A DNA stretch of 64,000 nt from assembly GCA_002394365.1 (NCBI GenBank), contig DGTQ01000009.1, positions 1 to 64,000 of the forward strand, written 5' to 3'. The DNA comes from Prevotellaceae bacterium UBA4332. Lineage in GTDB: Bacteria; Bacteroidota; Bacteroidia; Bacteroidales; Bacteroidaceae. The position numbers and the translations under genes are program-made. Shown in pieces: positions 10,101 to 18,560 of this stretch. The stretch's first letter is position 1, and each line of letters begins with the position of its first letter. Under the pieces are notes generated by a model. It saw only the letters and a program-made list of their open reading frames with translations. It made no database searches and was not told the origin of the DNA.

Positions 10101-11779
10101 GGCTGGGGCAGGCGCACCATCTTGCAGTTGCTCTCGTCGGGGGTCAGAATGTTGGTGCCCACAGCACCTATATACTCCGTAAGGCTCATCACCAGTTCTT
10201 CCCTTATGGGGTCTATGGCGGGGTTGGTAACCTGGGCAAACTGCTGGCGGAAATAGTTGAACAGCAGCTGCGGGCGGTCGCTCAGTACGGCGAGGGGAGT
10301 ATCGTTGCCCATAGCCGCCACAGGCTCCTGCCCCGTCGTAGCCATCGGCACTATAGTCCTCTCTATATCCTCCTTGCTGAAACCGAAGTTCAGGAGCCTG
10401 CTCTCGTAATCCGCCACCGAGTTATCCACCTTGCGCCCGCTCCTGAGTTTCTCCAGCTGTATGCGGTTGGTGGAGAGCCACTGGGCGTAGGGGTGCTCGC
10501 TGGCGAGCTTCGCCTTTATCTCCCCGTCGTAGTATATCCTGCCCTCCTCGGTATCCACGAGCAGTATCTTGCCAGGCTGCAGCCTGCCCTTGCTCACTAC
10601 GTCGGCAGGTTCAAAATCCATCACGCCCACCTCTGACGCTACCACCATCATGCCCTGACGCGTGATAGTATAGCGCGAGGGGCGCAAGCCGTTGCGGTCC
10701 AGCATGCCTCCAGCAAACCTTCCGTCGCTGAACATCAGGGCAGCAGGACCGTCCCAGGGCTCCATCAATATGGAGTGATATTCGTAGAACGCCTTCAACT
10801 CGTCCGAGATAGGGTTCTTGTCGTTGAAGCTCTCGGGCACCAGTATCGCCATAGCCTGAGGGAGCGACATGCCGCTCATGACGAGAAACTCAAACACGTT
10901 ATCGAGGCTTGCCGAGTCCGACATTCCCTCCTGCACTATGGGGCGTATCTCCCTTATGTCTCCCAGCGCCTTGGAGGAGAGCACGCTCTCCCTCGCCTTC
11001 ATCCACCCCCTGTTGCCCCTCACGGTGTTTATCTCGCCGTTGTGGCAAAGCAGGCGGAAGGGTTGCGCCAGTTTCCACTTGGGAAACGTGTTGGTAGAGA
11101 AACGGGAGTGTACCAGTGCCAGTCCGCTCGTGAAGCAGGCATCGCTCAGGTCGCTGTAGTATCTGCGCAACTGCCCAGAGGTAAGCATACCTTTATAGAC
11201 GATGTTCTTGCTGGAAAGGGAGCAGACGTAGAAATCCTCATCGTCCTCCGTGCGTTTCTCTATCCTCTTGCGTACCTTGTATAATATGCGTTCAAACTCG
11301 CCAATTCTCTCTTCGCCTATGCCCGTTATGAACACCTGCTTTATGTCTGGCTCCACGTCGAGAGCACCCTTGCCCAGCACTTCTGGGTGCGTAGGCACGC
11401 TGCGCAGATGCATCAGGGAAAGTCCCTCGCGCTCTGTCTCCTCTATCACTATGGAGAGTATCGCCTCCTGCCTCTTCTTGTCCTTGGGAAGAAACAACAA
11501 GCCCGTGCCATACCTTCCCTTTTCTGGCACAGGTATTCCCTGCAACAGAATAAACTCATGAGGTATCTGCACCATTATGCCAGCACCATCCCCCGTCTTG
11601 TCGCGCGTCTCGGCACCGCGATGCTCCATGTTTTCGAGCACACTCAGGGCATTGTCAACCAACTCGTGGCTCTTTCTGCCGTGAATGTTCACCACCATGC
11701 CCACACCACACGCATCATGCTCATAGCTGCTTTGGTATAACCCAGCATGGAGGTCTGTTACATTGCTTTTCTTTTTCAT
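7115..11779 (-). CDS. gltB: Glutamate synthase large subunit
   Basis: Transfers glutamine amide nitrogen to 2-oxoglutarate. The 1554 residues contain a class II amidotransferase domain whose catalytic Cys follows a short propeptide (EHDACGVGM, C24), a central and FMN synthase domain with the 3Fe-4S motif CVMMRKCNTNTCPVG, and the C-terminal beta-helix. Two in-frame repeat insertions are obvious: …HNSQFTIHSLSTLNSQ… (about 8033-8117) and …STPSRSPQGGETPF… (about 9795-9892). A short AACGGGAACGTTAACGGGA run (9311-9332) encodes FPLTFPL. The gene precedes gltD, and a good promoter lies upstream. Confidence 0.95.
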   Translation of the reverse strand: MKKKSNVTDLHAGLYQSSYEHDACGVGMVVNIHGRKSHELVDNALSVLENMEHRGAETRDKTGDGAGIMVQIPHEFILLQGIPVPEKGRYGTGLLFLPKDKKRQEAILSIVIEETEREGLSLMHLRSVPTHPEVLGKGALDVEPDIKQVFITGIGEERIGEFERILYKVRKRIEKRTEDDEDFYVCSLSSKNIVYKGMLTSGQLRRYYSDLSDACFTSGLALVHSRFSTNTFPKWKLAQPFRLLCHNGEINTVRGNRGWMKARESVLSSKALGDIREIRPIVQEGMSDSASLDNVFEFLVMSGMSLPQAMAILVPESFNDKNPISDELKAFYEYHSILMEPWDGPAALMFSDGRFAGGMLDRNGLRPSRYTITRQGMMVVASEVGVMDFEPADVVSKGRLQPGKILLVDTEEGRIYYDGEIKAKLASEHPYAQWLSTNRIQLEKLRSGRKVDNSVADYESRLLNFGFSKEDIERTIVPMATTGQEPVAAMGNDTPLAVLSDRPQLLFNYFRQQFAQVTNPAIDPIREELVMSLTEYIGAVGTNILTPDESNCKMVRLPQPVLTNRELDLLCNIRYKGFNTVKLPMSFTYADVSKGGESLRAALGKLCLDAERAVDEGYNYIILTDRDFNSTPSRSPQGGETPFPLERGGERSRGDERAEGHSAFIPSLLAVSAVHHYLISVQKRVQTALIVESGEIREVMHAALLLGYGASAICPYMAFAVLDDLVKRGKIQEEYATAERNYINAVDKGLKKIMSKMGISTIRSYRGAKIFEAIGLSESLLREYFGTETSTIGGIGLEEIARDAIRLHNAAMSQSQFPLTFPLKDNGLFSWRKDGIEHAWTPETIANLQIATRMGSYKKFKEWARLVDEKEKPIFLRDFMDFRRAAEPVPLDEVEPVESIVKHFVTGAMSFGALSIEAHEALALAMNRLGSRSNTGEGGEDNQRYHTEVDGVSLSSKTKQIASGRFGVTAEYLVNAEEIQIKVAQGAKPGEGGQLPGFKVNRIIAKTRNAIPGISLISPPPHHDIYSIEDLAQLIFDLKNINPTAAVSVKLVAESGVGTIAAGVAKAKADLIVISGAEGGTGASPASSMRFAGISPEIGLAETQQTLVLNGLRGQVRLQTDGQLKTAKDVVIMAMLGADEFSFGTLPLIVLGCVMMRKCNTNTCPVGVATQDETLRKRFTGRADYVVNFFTFLAQQVREYLSEIGVRNLKDIIGRTDLIEVHNSQFTIHSLSTLNSQHSTGRGRSGRGLDFSRLLYKPETDKPLYWDRGSFSKVEGVKDLEIVSACKEAIETGKEVSLDYTIRNTDRAACTMLSGVIARKYGEAGLPQGTIKIKFKGSAGQSFGAFAVSGVDIRLEGEANDYFGKGLSGGRISILPPSRLGEDFVPEDNIIAGNTGMYGATTGELYVNGRVGERFGVRNSGATAVIEGAGDHCCEYMTGGRVVVLGETGRNFAAGMSGGIAYVWDKNHNFDYFCNMDMVEINLVEDTTSRKELKELIRNHYLYTGSPLAGRILDDWNRYVEEFIQVVPIEYKRVLEEEKMAMLQKKIADMQRDY
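8033..8117 (-). repeat. In-frame heptamer repeat insertion in gltB (1)
   Basis: Three GTGAATT heptamers and GTTGAGA heptamers next to the CCCTCCCTGACCTCCCC motif found in gaps at 4321 and 7021. Translated within GltB between DLIEV and FSRLLYKPE, a position where GltB proteins do not share such residues. Confidence 0.75.
9795..9892 (-). repeat. In-frame palindromic repeat insertion in gltB (2)
   Basis: C/G-rich palindromic repeat (CTCCCCCTTGGGGGGAG) with CCTCTCCAAAGGAAAGGGAG, of the same type as the gaps at 7080 and 16648, kept in frame between ILTDRDFN and HSAFIPSLLAVSAVHH of GltB. Confidence 0.75.
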
Positions 11780-11847
11780 ATTATACTATGTTAATCTTCT
11801 TTTGATTCTTCTACCGATTTTTGACATCGATTATCTTTTCTTGGGTG

Positions 11848-11878
11848 CAAAGTTATTACAAAAAGTCATAAAAACAAA
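11848..11878 (-). promoter_or_regulatory. Promoter of gltBD
   Basis: On the minus strand TTTG (11875-11878), a 19-base spacer and TAACTTTG (11848-11855) match the Bacteroidetes -33/-7 consensus exactly. It lies about 70 bases upstream of the gltB start. Confidence 0.8.
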
Positions 11879-12066
11879 GGTTTTTGTAATTTTTTTCACC
11901 TAAAAAACTACTATTTTTATCATTTTGATTTATTTTTAGGCGTTTTTCTTTCATTTTGTAAACTTTTTATGTGTACGCACACACAAAAACTTTACACTTT
12001 GCCAAAAGATAAAATTTTTAAGATACAAAAAGACATTTTCCGTATTCTTTTTGTAGCAAAATGTTG

Positions 12067-12074
12067 TAATTTTG
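12067..12074 (+). promoter_or_regulatory. Probable -7 element of the glnK-amt promoter
   Basis: TAATTTTG fits the Bacteroidetes -7 element and is followed by GCACC about 55 bases before glnK. I find no good TTTG at the normal distance, so activation by a regulator is possible. The rest of the 350-base gltB-glnK gap (11780-12129) is AT-rich with no gene; unlike most gaps here it lacks heptamer repeats. Confidence 0.5.
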
Positions 12075-12129
12075 CACCGTCACAGTGACAAAATGTTAAT
12101 TTCTAAGGTAAAAAGAAAGGAAAAACGTT

Positions 12130-12477
12130 ATGAAAAGAATTGAAGCAATTATCCGCAGGACTAAGTTTGAGGATGTCAAAGCTGCCCTGCTGCAGTCAGA
12201 CATTGACTGGTTTGAATACCACGACGTGCACGGCATCGGACAGAGTCGCCAGGAGCGCATATATCGTGGTGTGCAGTATTCTACCGACGTCATAGAGCGT
12301 GTTGCAATAACCATCGTGTGTCGTGAGCAGTTTGTAGAACCCACTATAAAGGTTATCATGGAAGTGGCTCACACTGGCAAGGTGGGTGACGGACGCATAT
12401 TTCTCAGTGACATGATAGACTGTTACTCCATACGCACTGGGGAGCATGGTGACACCGTATTGGCGGACAAGAAATAG
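12130..12477 (+). CDS. glnK: P-II family nitrogen regulatory protein
   Basis: Trimeric sensor of 2-oxoglutarate and ATP/ADP that typically gates the Amt channel. The 115 residues show the P-II fold signatures KRIEAIIRRTKFEDVKAAL, a T-loop ending in YRGVQY (Y50 matches the uridylylated Tyr51 of E. coli GlnB) and the ATP-binding segment TGKVGDGRIF. The T-loop is divergent (GQSRQERIYRG). It lies directly before amt, the classic glnK-amt pair, with divergent gltB upstream. Confidence 0.93.
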   Translation: MKRIEAIIRRTKFEDVKAALLQSDIDWFEYHDVHGIGQSRQERIYRGVQYSTDVIERVAITIVCREQFVEPTIKVIMEVAHTGKVGDGRIFLSDMIDCYSIRTGEHGDTVLADKK

Positions 12478-12623
12478 ATTAATGAGGTTGTGAGGTTCTT
12501 GCTCTGGCAAGCCAACAAGTTGGAGCGATGAGGTTGTGAGGTTATGAGGTGAAATCACCTTAAAACCTAAAAGCGAAGCGACCTGAAGACCTGAAACCTT
12601 ACCTTAAAACCATAAAGAAATAA
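12478..12623. repeat. Repeat-filled gap between glnK and amt
   Basis: TGAGGTT heptamers interrupted by the 32-base TTCTTGCTCTGGCAAGCC motif (12496-12527), so the motif sits inside the heptamer run as if inserted. Confidence 0.75.
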
Positions 12624-13889
12624 ATGATTATGACAGATATAACAATGTTAGCTACGCCTCTCGCCACAGCGATGGTGGAGGAAGCGAAAGATTATGTAAA
12701 CGGTTTGGACACGCTGTGGGTGTGTCTTGGTGCAATGCTCGTGTTCTGGATGCAGCCTGGGTTCGCTCTGGTAGAGGCTGGACTGACACAGGCCAAGAAT
12801 ACTGCCAACATACTGATGAAGAACTTTGTCGATTTCATGTTTGGCACGGTACTCTTCTGGGTGCTGGGATTCTCCATTATGTACGGGGCTGGCAACGGTT
12901 TCATCGGTTGGGAGGGGTTCGGCTTTATAGGCTCTGACTCTAACGTGCCTGCCGAGTGTACCTTTATCTTCCAGACGGTGTTCTGCGCTACGGCGGCCAC
13001 CATAGTATCTGGTGCTATGGCTGAGCGCACGAAGTTCTCCATGTACGTAGTGTTCTCTGTGCTTATCTCTGCCTTCATCTACCCTGTGGAGGGACACTGG
13101 TCATGGGGCGGAGGCTGGCTCAGCGAGATGGGGTTTCATGATTTCGCAGGCTCAACGGTGGTTCACCTCTGCGGCGGTGCGCTGGCTCTGGCTGGTGCCA
13201 TGGTGCTCGGACCTCGCACGGGCAAATACGGCAAGGACGGCAAGTCTCGCGCCATTCCTGGTCACAACCTCGTGCTGTGTGCCCTCGGTGTGTTCTGCCT
13301 CTGGGTAGGCTGGTTCGGGTTCAACCCCTGTTCTACCGTTGCGGCTACGGGTTATGCTAATGCGGTAAGCATGGCGCACGTATTCGTAACCACCAATATG
13401 GCTGCTGCCACAGGCGGCATAGCGGCTATGCTATACACGTGGCTCGTTGACGGCAAGCCATCATTGTCTATGTTGTGCAACGGTGTGCTGGCAGGTCTTG
13501 TAGGCATCACAGCGGGTTGCGACTGCGTAGGCATAGGGGCTGCTGCCTTCATAGGTGCTGTGGTAAGCATAGTGATGTGCCTCTCTGTTGCATTTATAGA
13601 TAAGGTGTGCAAGATTGACGACCCTGTGGGCGCTGTGTCTGTTCACGGTGTGGGCGGGCTGCTCGGCACGGTGTTGACGGGCGTGTTTGTTGACCCGTCT
13701 ATCGACGGTGTAACTGACTGCACCATCCTCACGCAGCTCATCGGAGCAGTTACGGTTGCTCTGTTTGCATTCGTGGCTGGTTTCGTGGTGTTCTATATCA
13801 TAGACAAGATTCACGGACTGCGTTGCGACAGAATAATAGAGGAGGAAGGTCTTGACGTATATGAACATGGCGAGACGGCGTATAACTAA
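12624..13889 (+). CDS. amt: Ammonium transporter
   Basis: Inner-membrane ammonium channel of the Amt/MEP/Rh family, trimeric. The 421 residues are mostly hydrophobic with about eleven membrane segments. Recognisable motifs are MLVFWMQPGFALVEAG, the signature DFAGSTVVHLCGG containing a pore His, and the second pore His in VHGVGGLLGTV. The C-terminal tail ends in EEEGLDVYEHGE, the cytosolic region that normally contacts GlnK. Adjacent glnK supports nitrogen-regulated expression. Confidence 0.95.
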   Translation: MIMTDITMLATPLATAMVEEAKDYVNGLDTLWVCLGAMLVFWMQPGFALVEAGLTQAKNTANILMKNFVDFMFGTVLFWVLGFSIMYGAGNGFIGWEGFGFIGSDSNVPAECTFIFQTVFCATAATIVSGAMAERTKFSMYVVFSVLISAFIYPVEGHWSWGGGWLSEMGFHDFAGSTVVHLCGGALALAGAMVLGPRTGKYGKDGKSRAIPGHNLVLCALGVFCLWVGWFGFNPCSTVAATGYANAVSMAHVFVTTNMAAATGGIAAMLYTWLVDGKPSLSMLCNGVLAGLVGITAGCDCVGIGAAAFIGAVVSIVMCLSVAFIDKVCKIDDPVGAVSVHGVGGLLGTVLTGVFVDPSIDGVTDCTILTQLIGAVTVALFAFVAGFVVFYIIDKIHGLRCDRIIEEEGLDVYEHGETAYN

Positions 13890-14012
13890 TTAGGAATTAG
13901 AAATTAGGCTCCGAGCTCTGCTCAATGGTCTTTACACCCCTCTCGGTCTCCCCGTTTTCGGGGAGCAGAAACGCCTGAGCACCTACTGGAGCGCAAGAAT
14001 TAGAAAATAAAA
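13890..14012. repeat. Repeat-filled gap downstream of amt
   Basis: AATTAGAAATTAGG heptamers, a palindromic CTCCCCGTTTTCGGGGAG hairpin (about 13947-13964) and the CGCCTGAGCACCTACTGGAG motif (13969-13995, minus orientation of the motif at 356 and 4932). Confidence 0.7.
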
Positions 14013-14753
14013 ATGCAAAAAGTTATGAAGACATACAGATTTATGGCACTCGCCCTCGTGGCACTGACGGGTACGGGTGCGTTGGCGCAGAAGCCACTGA
14101 CATTGGCAAAGGATATAGAGGCAACCATAAAGGCAGACGTAGTGACAAACTACCTGTGGCGTGGCCAGAAGCTTGGCGAGGTAAGCATCCAGCCCACGCT
14201 GGGGTTAGGCTATAAAGGGCTCTCGCTTAGCGCATGGGGTAGCTACGGCATTTCCAACCCCGACGACACGAAGGAGTTCGACCTCACCCTCAGTTACACC
14301 ACGGGCGGCTTCAACGTGGGCGTCACCGACTACTTCTTCACCAGCAAGGAGGACCAGACAAGATACTTCATGTATAAAGCCCACGAGACGGCACACGTAT
14401 GGGAGGCGAACATAGGATACGACTTCGGTCCCGTCGCCTTCCAGTGGTACACCAACTTTGCTGGTGCCGACGGTATTAACAAGAGTGGCAAACGTGCCTA
14501 TTCCTCCTACATGGAGGTTAGCGCGCCATTCAAACTCGGAGGCATAGACTGGACGGCAGCCCTCGGTGCCGTGCCTTATGCCACTTCCTCTTATGCTGAC
14601 GTTACGGGCTTTGCAGTTACCAACGTCTCCGTTTTGGCTACAAAGGATATCAAGGTTACCGACACGTTCAGCATACCTCTGTTCGGGCAGGTGGTGGCCA
14701 ACCCCTGCACCCAGAAAGCATACCTGGTTCTTGGCTTTACATTGCAGCCCTAA
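14013..14753 (+). CDS. Outer-membrane beta-barrel protein, TorF-like
   Basis: 246 residues with a signal peptide (KTYRFMALALVALTGTGALAQ) followed by amphipathic beta-strand pattern throughout. The start of the mature part (VVTNYLWRGQKLGEVSIQP) resembles the TorF family of putative porins. A second in-frame ATG at 14025 would give a more typical signal peptide. Its place directly after glnK-amt suggests an outer-membrane channel induced with ammonium uptake, which is inference from context only. Confidence 0.7.
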   Translation: MQKVMKTYRFMALALVALTGTGALAQKPLTLAKDIEATIKADVVTNYLWRGQKLGEVSIQPTLGLGYKGLSLSAWGSYGISNPDDTKEFDLTLSYTTGGFNVGVTDYFFTSKEDQTRYFMYKAHETAHVWEANIGYDFGPVAFQWYTNFAGADGINKSGKRAYSSYMEVSAPFKLGGIDWTAALGAVPYATSSYADVTGFAVTNVSVLATKDIKVTDTFSIPLFGQVVANPCTQKAYLVLGFTLQP

Positions 14754-14847
14754 AATCTTCTCCAGGTACACTCACTCTCCCCTCCTTACCTCAGACAGAG
14801 GAGGCGGAGGGTGAGTTCAGTTCGTAAATTAGAAATTAGGAGCATCA

Positions 14848-16536
14848 GTGAACACAAAGTACATATTCGTTACAGGAGGCGTAGTCTCCTCATTAGGCAA
14901 GGGCATCATAGCGGCAAGCATAGGCAAGTTGCTACAGGCTCGTGGTTACAGAATCACGATTCAGAAGTTTGACCCCTACATCAACATCGACCCTGGTACG
15001 CTCAATCCCTACGAGCACGGTGAGTGCTACGTTACGGCTGACGGCATGGAGACCGACCTCGACCTAGGGCACTACGAGCGCTTTACGGGCATCAGGACAT
15101 CGCGCAACAACAGCATCACCACGGGGCGCATCTACAAAACAGTCATAGACCGCGAACGCAAGGGCGACTACCTTGGCAAGACCATTCAGGTGGTGCCACA
15201 CATCACTGACGAGATAAAGCGCCGTATGTTGAGAGACTACAGCGATGATGACGAGCAGCTGGACTTCGTCATTACCGAGGTGGGCGGCACCATAGGCGAC
15301 ATAGAGAGCGCTCCCTTCATGGAGGCTATCCGACAGCTGAGGTGGCAGCTGGGCAGAAACGCCGTTTGCGTACACCTTACATACGTGCCCTACCTCAAGG
15401 CTGCCGACGAACTGAAGACGAAACCCACGCAGCACTCGGTGAAGGAACTGCAGGCTATGGGCATACAGCCCGACATACTGGTGCTGCGCACGGAGAGACA
15501 CCTCGACGACGCGATACGCATGAAAGTGGCATCTTTTTGCAACGTGGACCTCGAATGTGTGGTGCAGAGCGAGGACATGCCGAGCATATACGAGGTGCCC
15601 GTAAGCATGCAGAAACAGGGACTAGACGCTGCCATACTGCGTAAGACGGGTATCCCCGCGGGCGAAACTCCTGCCATGAAATCCTGGCACGACTTCCTCC
15701 AGCATCGCAGGAATGCCACCATGGAGCTCGACATAGCCTTAGTGGGGAAATACGGACTGCAGGATGCCTACAAGAGCATACTGGAGAGCCTCGACCACGC
15801 TGGCACCTGCAACGACCGCAGGGTGAGGACCCACTTCATCAACAGCGAGACACTGACGCAGGAGAACGTAGCCCAGCAGCTGGGCAGCATGGCTGGCGTA
15901 GTGATATGTCCTGGCTTTGGCGAGCGCGGCACAGAGGGCAAGATTGTGGCAGCCGAATATGGCAGAACCCACAACGTGCCTACCTTCGGAATATGCTTCG
16001 GAATGCAGATGATGGTCATAGAGTTTGCACGCAACGTGCTCGGCTTTGCCGACGCCAACAGCAACGAGATGAACACCAGCACCTCTCACCCCGTGATAGA
16101 CATGATGGAGGAACAGAAGAGGGTAACCCTCATGGGGGGCACCATGAGGCTGGGCGAGTATGACTGCCTGCTGACCGAGGGCAGCAGAGCGTGGGAGGCG
16201 TATAGCAGTGCACAGTGCACAGTGTACAGTTCACAATTAAAGGGCGGTGAGCAACTGCAAGATAATGGTAAAAATAACTGTGAACTGAGAACTGAGAACT
16301 GTGAACTGATAAGAGAGCGACACAGGCATCGCTATGAGTTCAACAACATCTACAAAGACGAGATAGAGGCTCGGGGCATGAAGTGCTCGGGCTGCAATCC
16401 CGACACAGGGCTGGTGGAGATAGTGGAGATACCCGAACTGAAGTGGTATCTGGGCGTGCAGTTCCACCCCGAATATTCGTCCACCGTCCTCAAGCCTCAC
16501 CCTCTTTTCCTTTCCTTTATCAGGGCTTGCTTATAA
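14848..16536 (+). CDS. pyrG: CTP synthase with in-frame repeat insertion
   Basis: Glutamine-dependent amination of UTP to CTP. The start is GTG (14848), giving KYIFVTGGVVSSLGKGI, the synthetase P-loop. The amidotransferase domain shows FGICFGMQ (catalytic Cys) and the His-Glu pair in VQFHPEYSS. At 562 residues it is some 20-30 longer than typical. The excess is …SSAQCTVYSSQLKGGEQ… to …NCELRTENCEL…, translated heptamer repeats placed just before ERHRHRYEFNN. Confidence 0.95.
   Translation: MNTKYIFVTGGVVSSLGKGIIAASIGKLLQARGYRITIQKFDPYINIDPGTLNPYEHGECYVTADGMETDLDLGHYERFTGIRTSRNNSITTGRIYKTVIDRERKGDYLGKTIQVVPHITDEIKRRMLRDYSDDDEQLDFVITEVGGTIGDIESAPFMEAIRQLRWQLGRNAVCVHLTYVPYLKAADELKTKPTQHSVKELQAMGIQPDILVLRTERHLDDAIRMKVASFCNVDLECVVQSEDMPSIYEVPVSMQKQGLDAAILRKTGIPAGETPAMKSWHDFLQHRRNATMELDIALVGKYGLQDAYKSILESLDHAGTCNDRRVRTHFINSETLTQENVAQQLGSMAGVVICPGFGERGTEGKIVAAEYGRTHNVPTFGICFGMQMMVIEFARNVLGFADANSNEMNTSTSHPVIDMMEEQKRVTLMGGTMRLGEYDCLLTEGSRAWEAYSSAQCTVYSSQLKGGEQLQDNGKNNCELRTENCELIRERHRHRYEFNNIYKDEIEARGMKCSGCNPDTGLVEIVEIPELKWYLGVQFHPEYSSTVLKPHPLFLSFIRACL
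16203..16308 (+). repeat. In-frame heptamer repeat insertion in pyrG
   Basis: Two runs with a seven-base period, CAGTGCACAGTGCACAGTGT and GAACTGAGAACTGAGAACTG, separated by about 45 bases. Identical in style to the intergenic runs near 22190 and 25000. Frame is preserved into ERHRHRYEFNN. Confidence 0.75.
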
Positions 16537-16696
16537 TTCAAACCTCTCCCCACCCATTACCCTCCCAAAGGGAGTGAAAGTGGGAGTAGAAAAGGGAGTG
16601 AAAGTGGGAGAACAAACTCCTCAACCCTAAACTCTAAACTCTCAACTTATCTCCCCCTTGAGGGGAGTTAGAGGGGGTCTCAATTCTTAATTGTTC
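16537..16696. repeat. Repeat-filled gap between pyrG and purF
   Basis: Contains AAAGGGAGTGAAAGTGGGAG repeated, AACTCTAAACTCTCAACT and the palindromic CTCCCCCTTGAGGGGAG segment. No gene seen. Confidence 0.7.
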
Positions 16697-18511
16697 ATGG
16701 AACCACTAAAGCACGAATGTGGGGTGGCGATGATACGCCTGCTGAAACCCCAAAGTTATTACACAGAGAAATACGGCACCTGTCGCTACGGACTGGACAA
16801 GCTCTATCTGCTGATGGAGAAACAGCACAACCGCGGACAGGAAGGGGCAGGCATAGCGTGCGTCAACATGCTTGCGCCTGATGGCGAAGAGTATATGCTC
16901 AGAGAGCGAGCCGAGGGCAAGGATGCCATAACGAAGGTGTTTAACAGTTCACAGTTGCAAGATGAGAGTAATCGTAATTTTCAATCTTCAATCTTCAATT
17001 CTCAATTACTAATGGGCCACCTGCGCTATTCTACTACGGGCAAGCAGGGCATACAGTACGTTCATCCCTTCCTGAGGCGCAACAACTGGAGGGCGAAGAA
17101 CCTCTGCCTGTGCGGCAATTTCAACATGACCAACATGGACGAGGTGTTCCGTCTGCTTACGGAGCAGGGGCAGTCGCCACGCATCAAGGGCGACGCCTAC
17201 ATAGCGCTGGAACTGATGGGGCACCGACTGGACCGCGAGGTGGAGCGACTATACAGGGAGGCTAAGGAAAGGGGGCTGGAGGGCAGAGACATCACTGCCC
17301 ATATAGAGAACCACGTGGATATGGCTGCCGTGCTGCGCTCCTCCATGAGGCTCTACGACGGGGGCTACGTCATGTGCGGCATGACGGGCTCGGGCGAGAT
17401 GTTCGCCATGAGAGACCCCTGGGGCATCAGGCCTGCCTTCTACTACAAGGACGAGGAGGTCTTTGTGTTTGCATCGGAGCGGCCCGTCATCCAGACCTCC
17501 TTCGACCTCGCCGCCAGCGACATACACGAGCTGAAGCCAGGCGAGGGCATCATAGTACGCAAGAACGGCAATATACGCCATGAGCAGATTCTGCCCCCGC
17601 AACAAAGGGCGAGCTGCTCCTTCGAGAGAATATACTTCAGCAGGGGCTCGGACTGCGACATCTACCAGGAGCGCAAGCGGCTGGGATGCGCACTGATACC
17701 TGACGTAATGAGAGCCATAGGGGGCGACACGGAGCACACGGTGTTCTCCTTCATTCCCAACACGGCAGAGGTGGCTTTCTATGGACTGACGGACGGACTG
17801 CGGCAGAGGGGACTGCCCGTAAGGACGGAGAAGGTGGTGTGGAAGGACATAAAGCTGCGCACCTTCATCAGCGAGGCGGGCGAGCGCAACGACCTTGCTG
17901 CCCACGTCTATGACGTAAGCTACGGCTCCATAAAGCCCTACGAGGACAACCTCGTAATCATAGACGACTCCATCGTAAGGGGGACCACCCTGAAGGAGAG
18001 CATCTTCAAGATACTCGACCGTCTGCACCCCAGGAAAATCGTCATGGTGTCGAGCGCACCACAGATACGCTACCCCGACTATTACGGCATCGACATGTCG
18101 CGACTGGAGGAGCTGTGCGCCTTCAGGGCGGCCATCAGCCTGCTGAAGGAGAGGGGCATGCAGCACGTCATAGACGAGGTGTATGAGCTATGTAATTCGA
18201 CCCCCTCTCGCTCCAACTTGTTGGCTTGCCAGAGCAAGAATCCTCAATTACTAATGACTCCCCTGCGCTCCCTCTACTCTCCCTTCACTGTGGACGAGCT
18301 GAACCGCAAGATAGTGGAGATGCTGCAACCAGAGGGCATGCAAGCCCCCGTAGAGCTCGTATTCCAAAGCATCGAGGGGCTGCACAACGCTCTCACCCCA
18401 GCTGGGGTTTATGGCGACTGGTACTTCACTGGCAACTACCCTACCCCAGGAGGCATACGACTGGTAAACCAGGCTTTCGTGGAGTATTATGAGAGGAACA
18501 TTAAAGATTAA
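16697..18511 (+). CDS. purF: Amidophosphoribosyltransferase with repeat insertions
   Basis: First step of purine synthesis: PRPP plus glutamine to phosphoribosylamine. I prefer ATG at 16697 (MEPLKHECGVAMI), which puts the catalytic Cys at position 8 after a short propeptide as in related long PurF proteins. The PRPP-binding motif VIIDDSIVRGTT is intact. Two in-frame insertions of repeat origin occur: …SNRNFQSSIFNSQLL… before MGHLRYSTTG, and …STPSRSNLLACQSKNP… before the C-terminal helical region. It lies between two other glutamine amidotransferases, pyrG and asnB. Confidence 0.93.
   Translation: MEPLKHECGVAMIRLLKPQSYYTEKYGTCRYGLDKLYLLMEKQHNRGQEGAGIACVNMLAPDGEEYMLRERAEGKDAITKVFNSSQLQDESNRNFQSSIFNSQLLMGHLRYSTTGKQGIQYVHPFLRRNNWRAKNLCLCGNFNMTNMDEVFRLLTEQGQSPRIKGDAYIALELMGHRLDREVERLYREAKERGLEGRDITAHIENHVDMAAVLRSSMRLYDGGYVMCGMTGSGEMFAMRDPWGIRPAFYYKDEEVFVFASERPVIQTSFDLAASDIHELKPGEGIIVRKNGNIRHEQILPPQQRASCSFERIYFSRGSDCDIYQERKRLGCALIPDVMRAIGGDTEHTVFSFIPNTAEVAFYGLTDGLRQRGLPVRTEKVVWKDIKLRTFISEAGERNDLAAHVYDVSYGSIKPYEDNLVIIDDSIVRGTTLKESIFKILDRLHPRKIVMVSSAPQIRYPDYYGIDMSRLEELCAFRAAISLLKERGMQHVIDEVYELCNSTPSRSNLLACQSKNPQLLMTPLRSLYSPFTVDELNRKIVEMLQPEGMQAPVELVFQSIEGLHNALTPAGVYGDWYFTGNYPTPGGIRLVNQAFVEYYERNIKD
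16939..17009 (+). repeat. In-frame heptamer repeat insertion in purF (1)
   Basis: CAATCTTCAATCTTCAATTC heptamers with the AACAGTTCACAGTTGCAAGA segment that also appears in pyrG. Inserted within the amidotransferase domain just before the conserved GHLRYSTTG. Confidence 0.75.
18193..18256 (+). repeat. In-frame dispersed motif in purF (2)
   Basis: GACCCCCTCTCG followed by the 32-base CGCTCCAACTTGTTGGCTTG motif (18209-18240) and CAATTACTAATGA. The translation SNLLACQSKN is shared with the DapF and AsnB inserts. Confidence 0.8.
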
Positions 18512-18560
18512 AAGACTTATAACTGGTAACAGGTAATTTATAACTTTTCTGAAAGAAACC

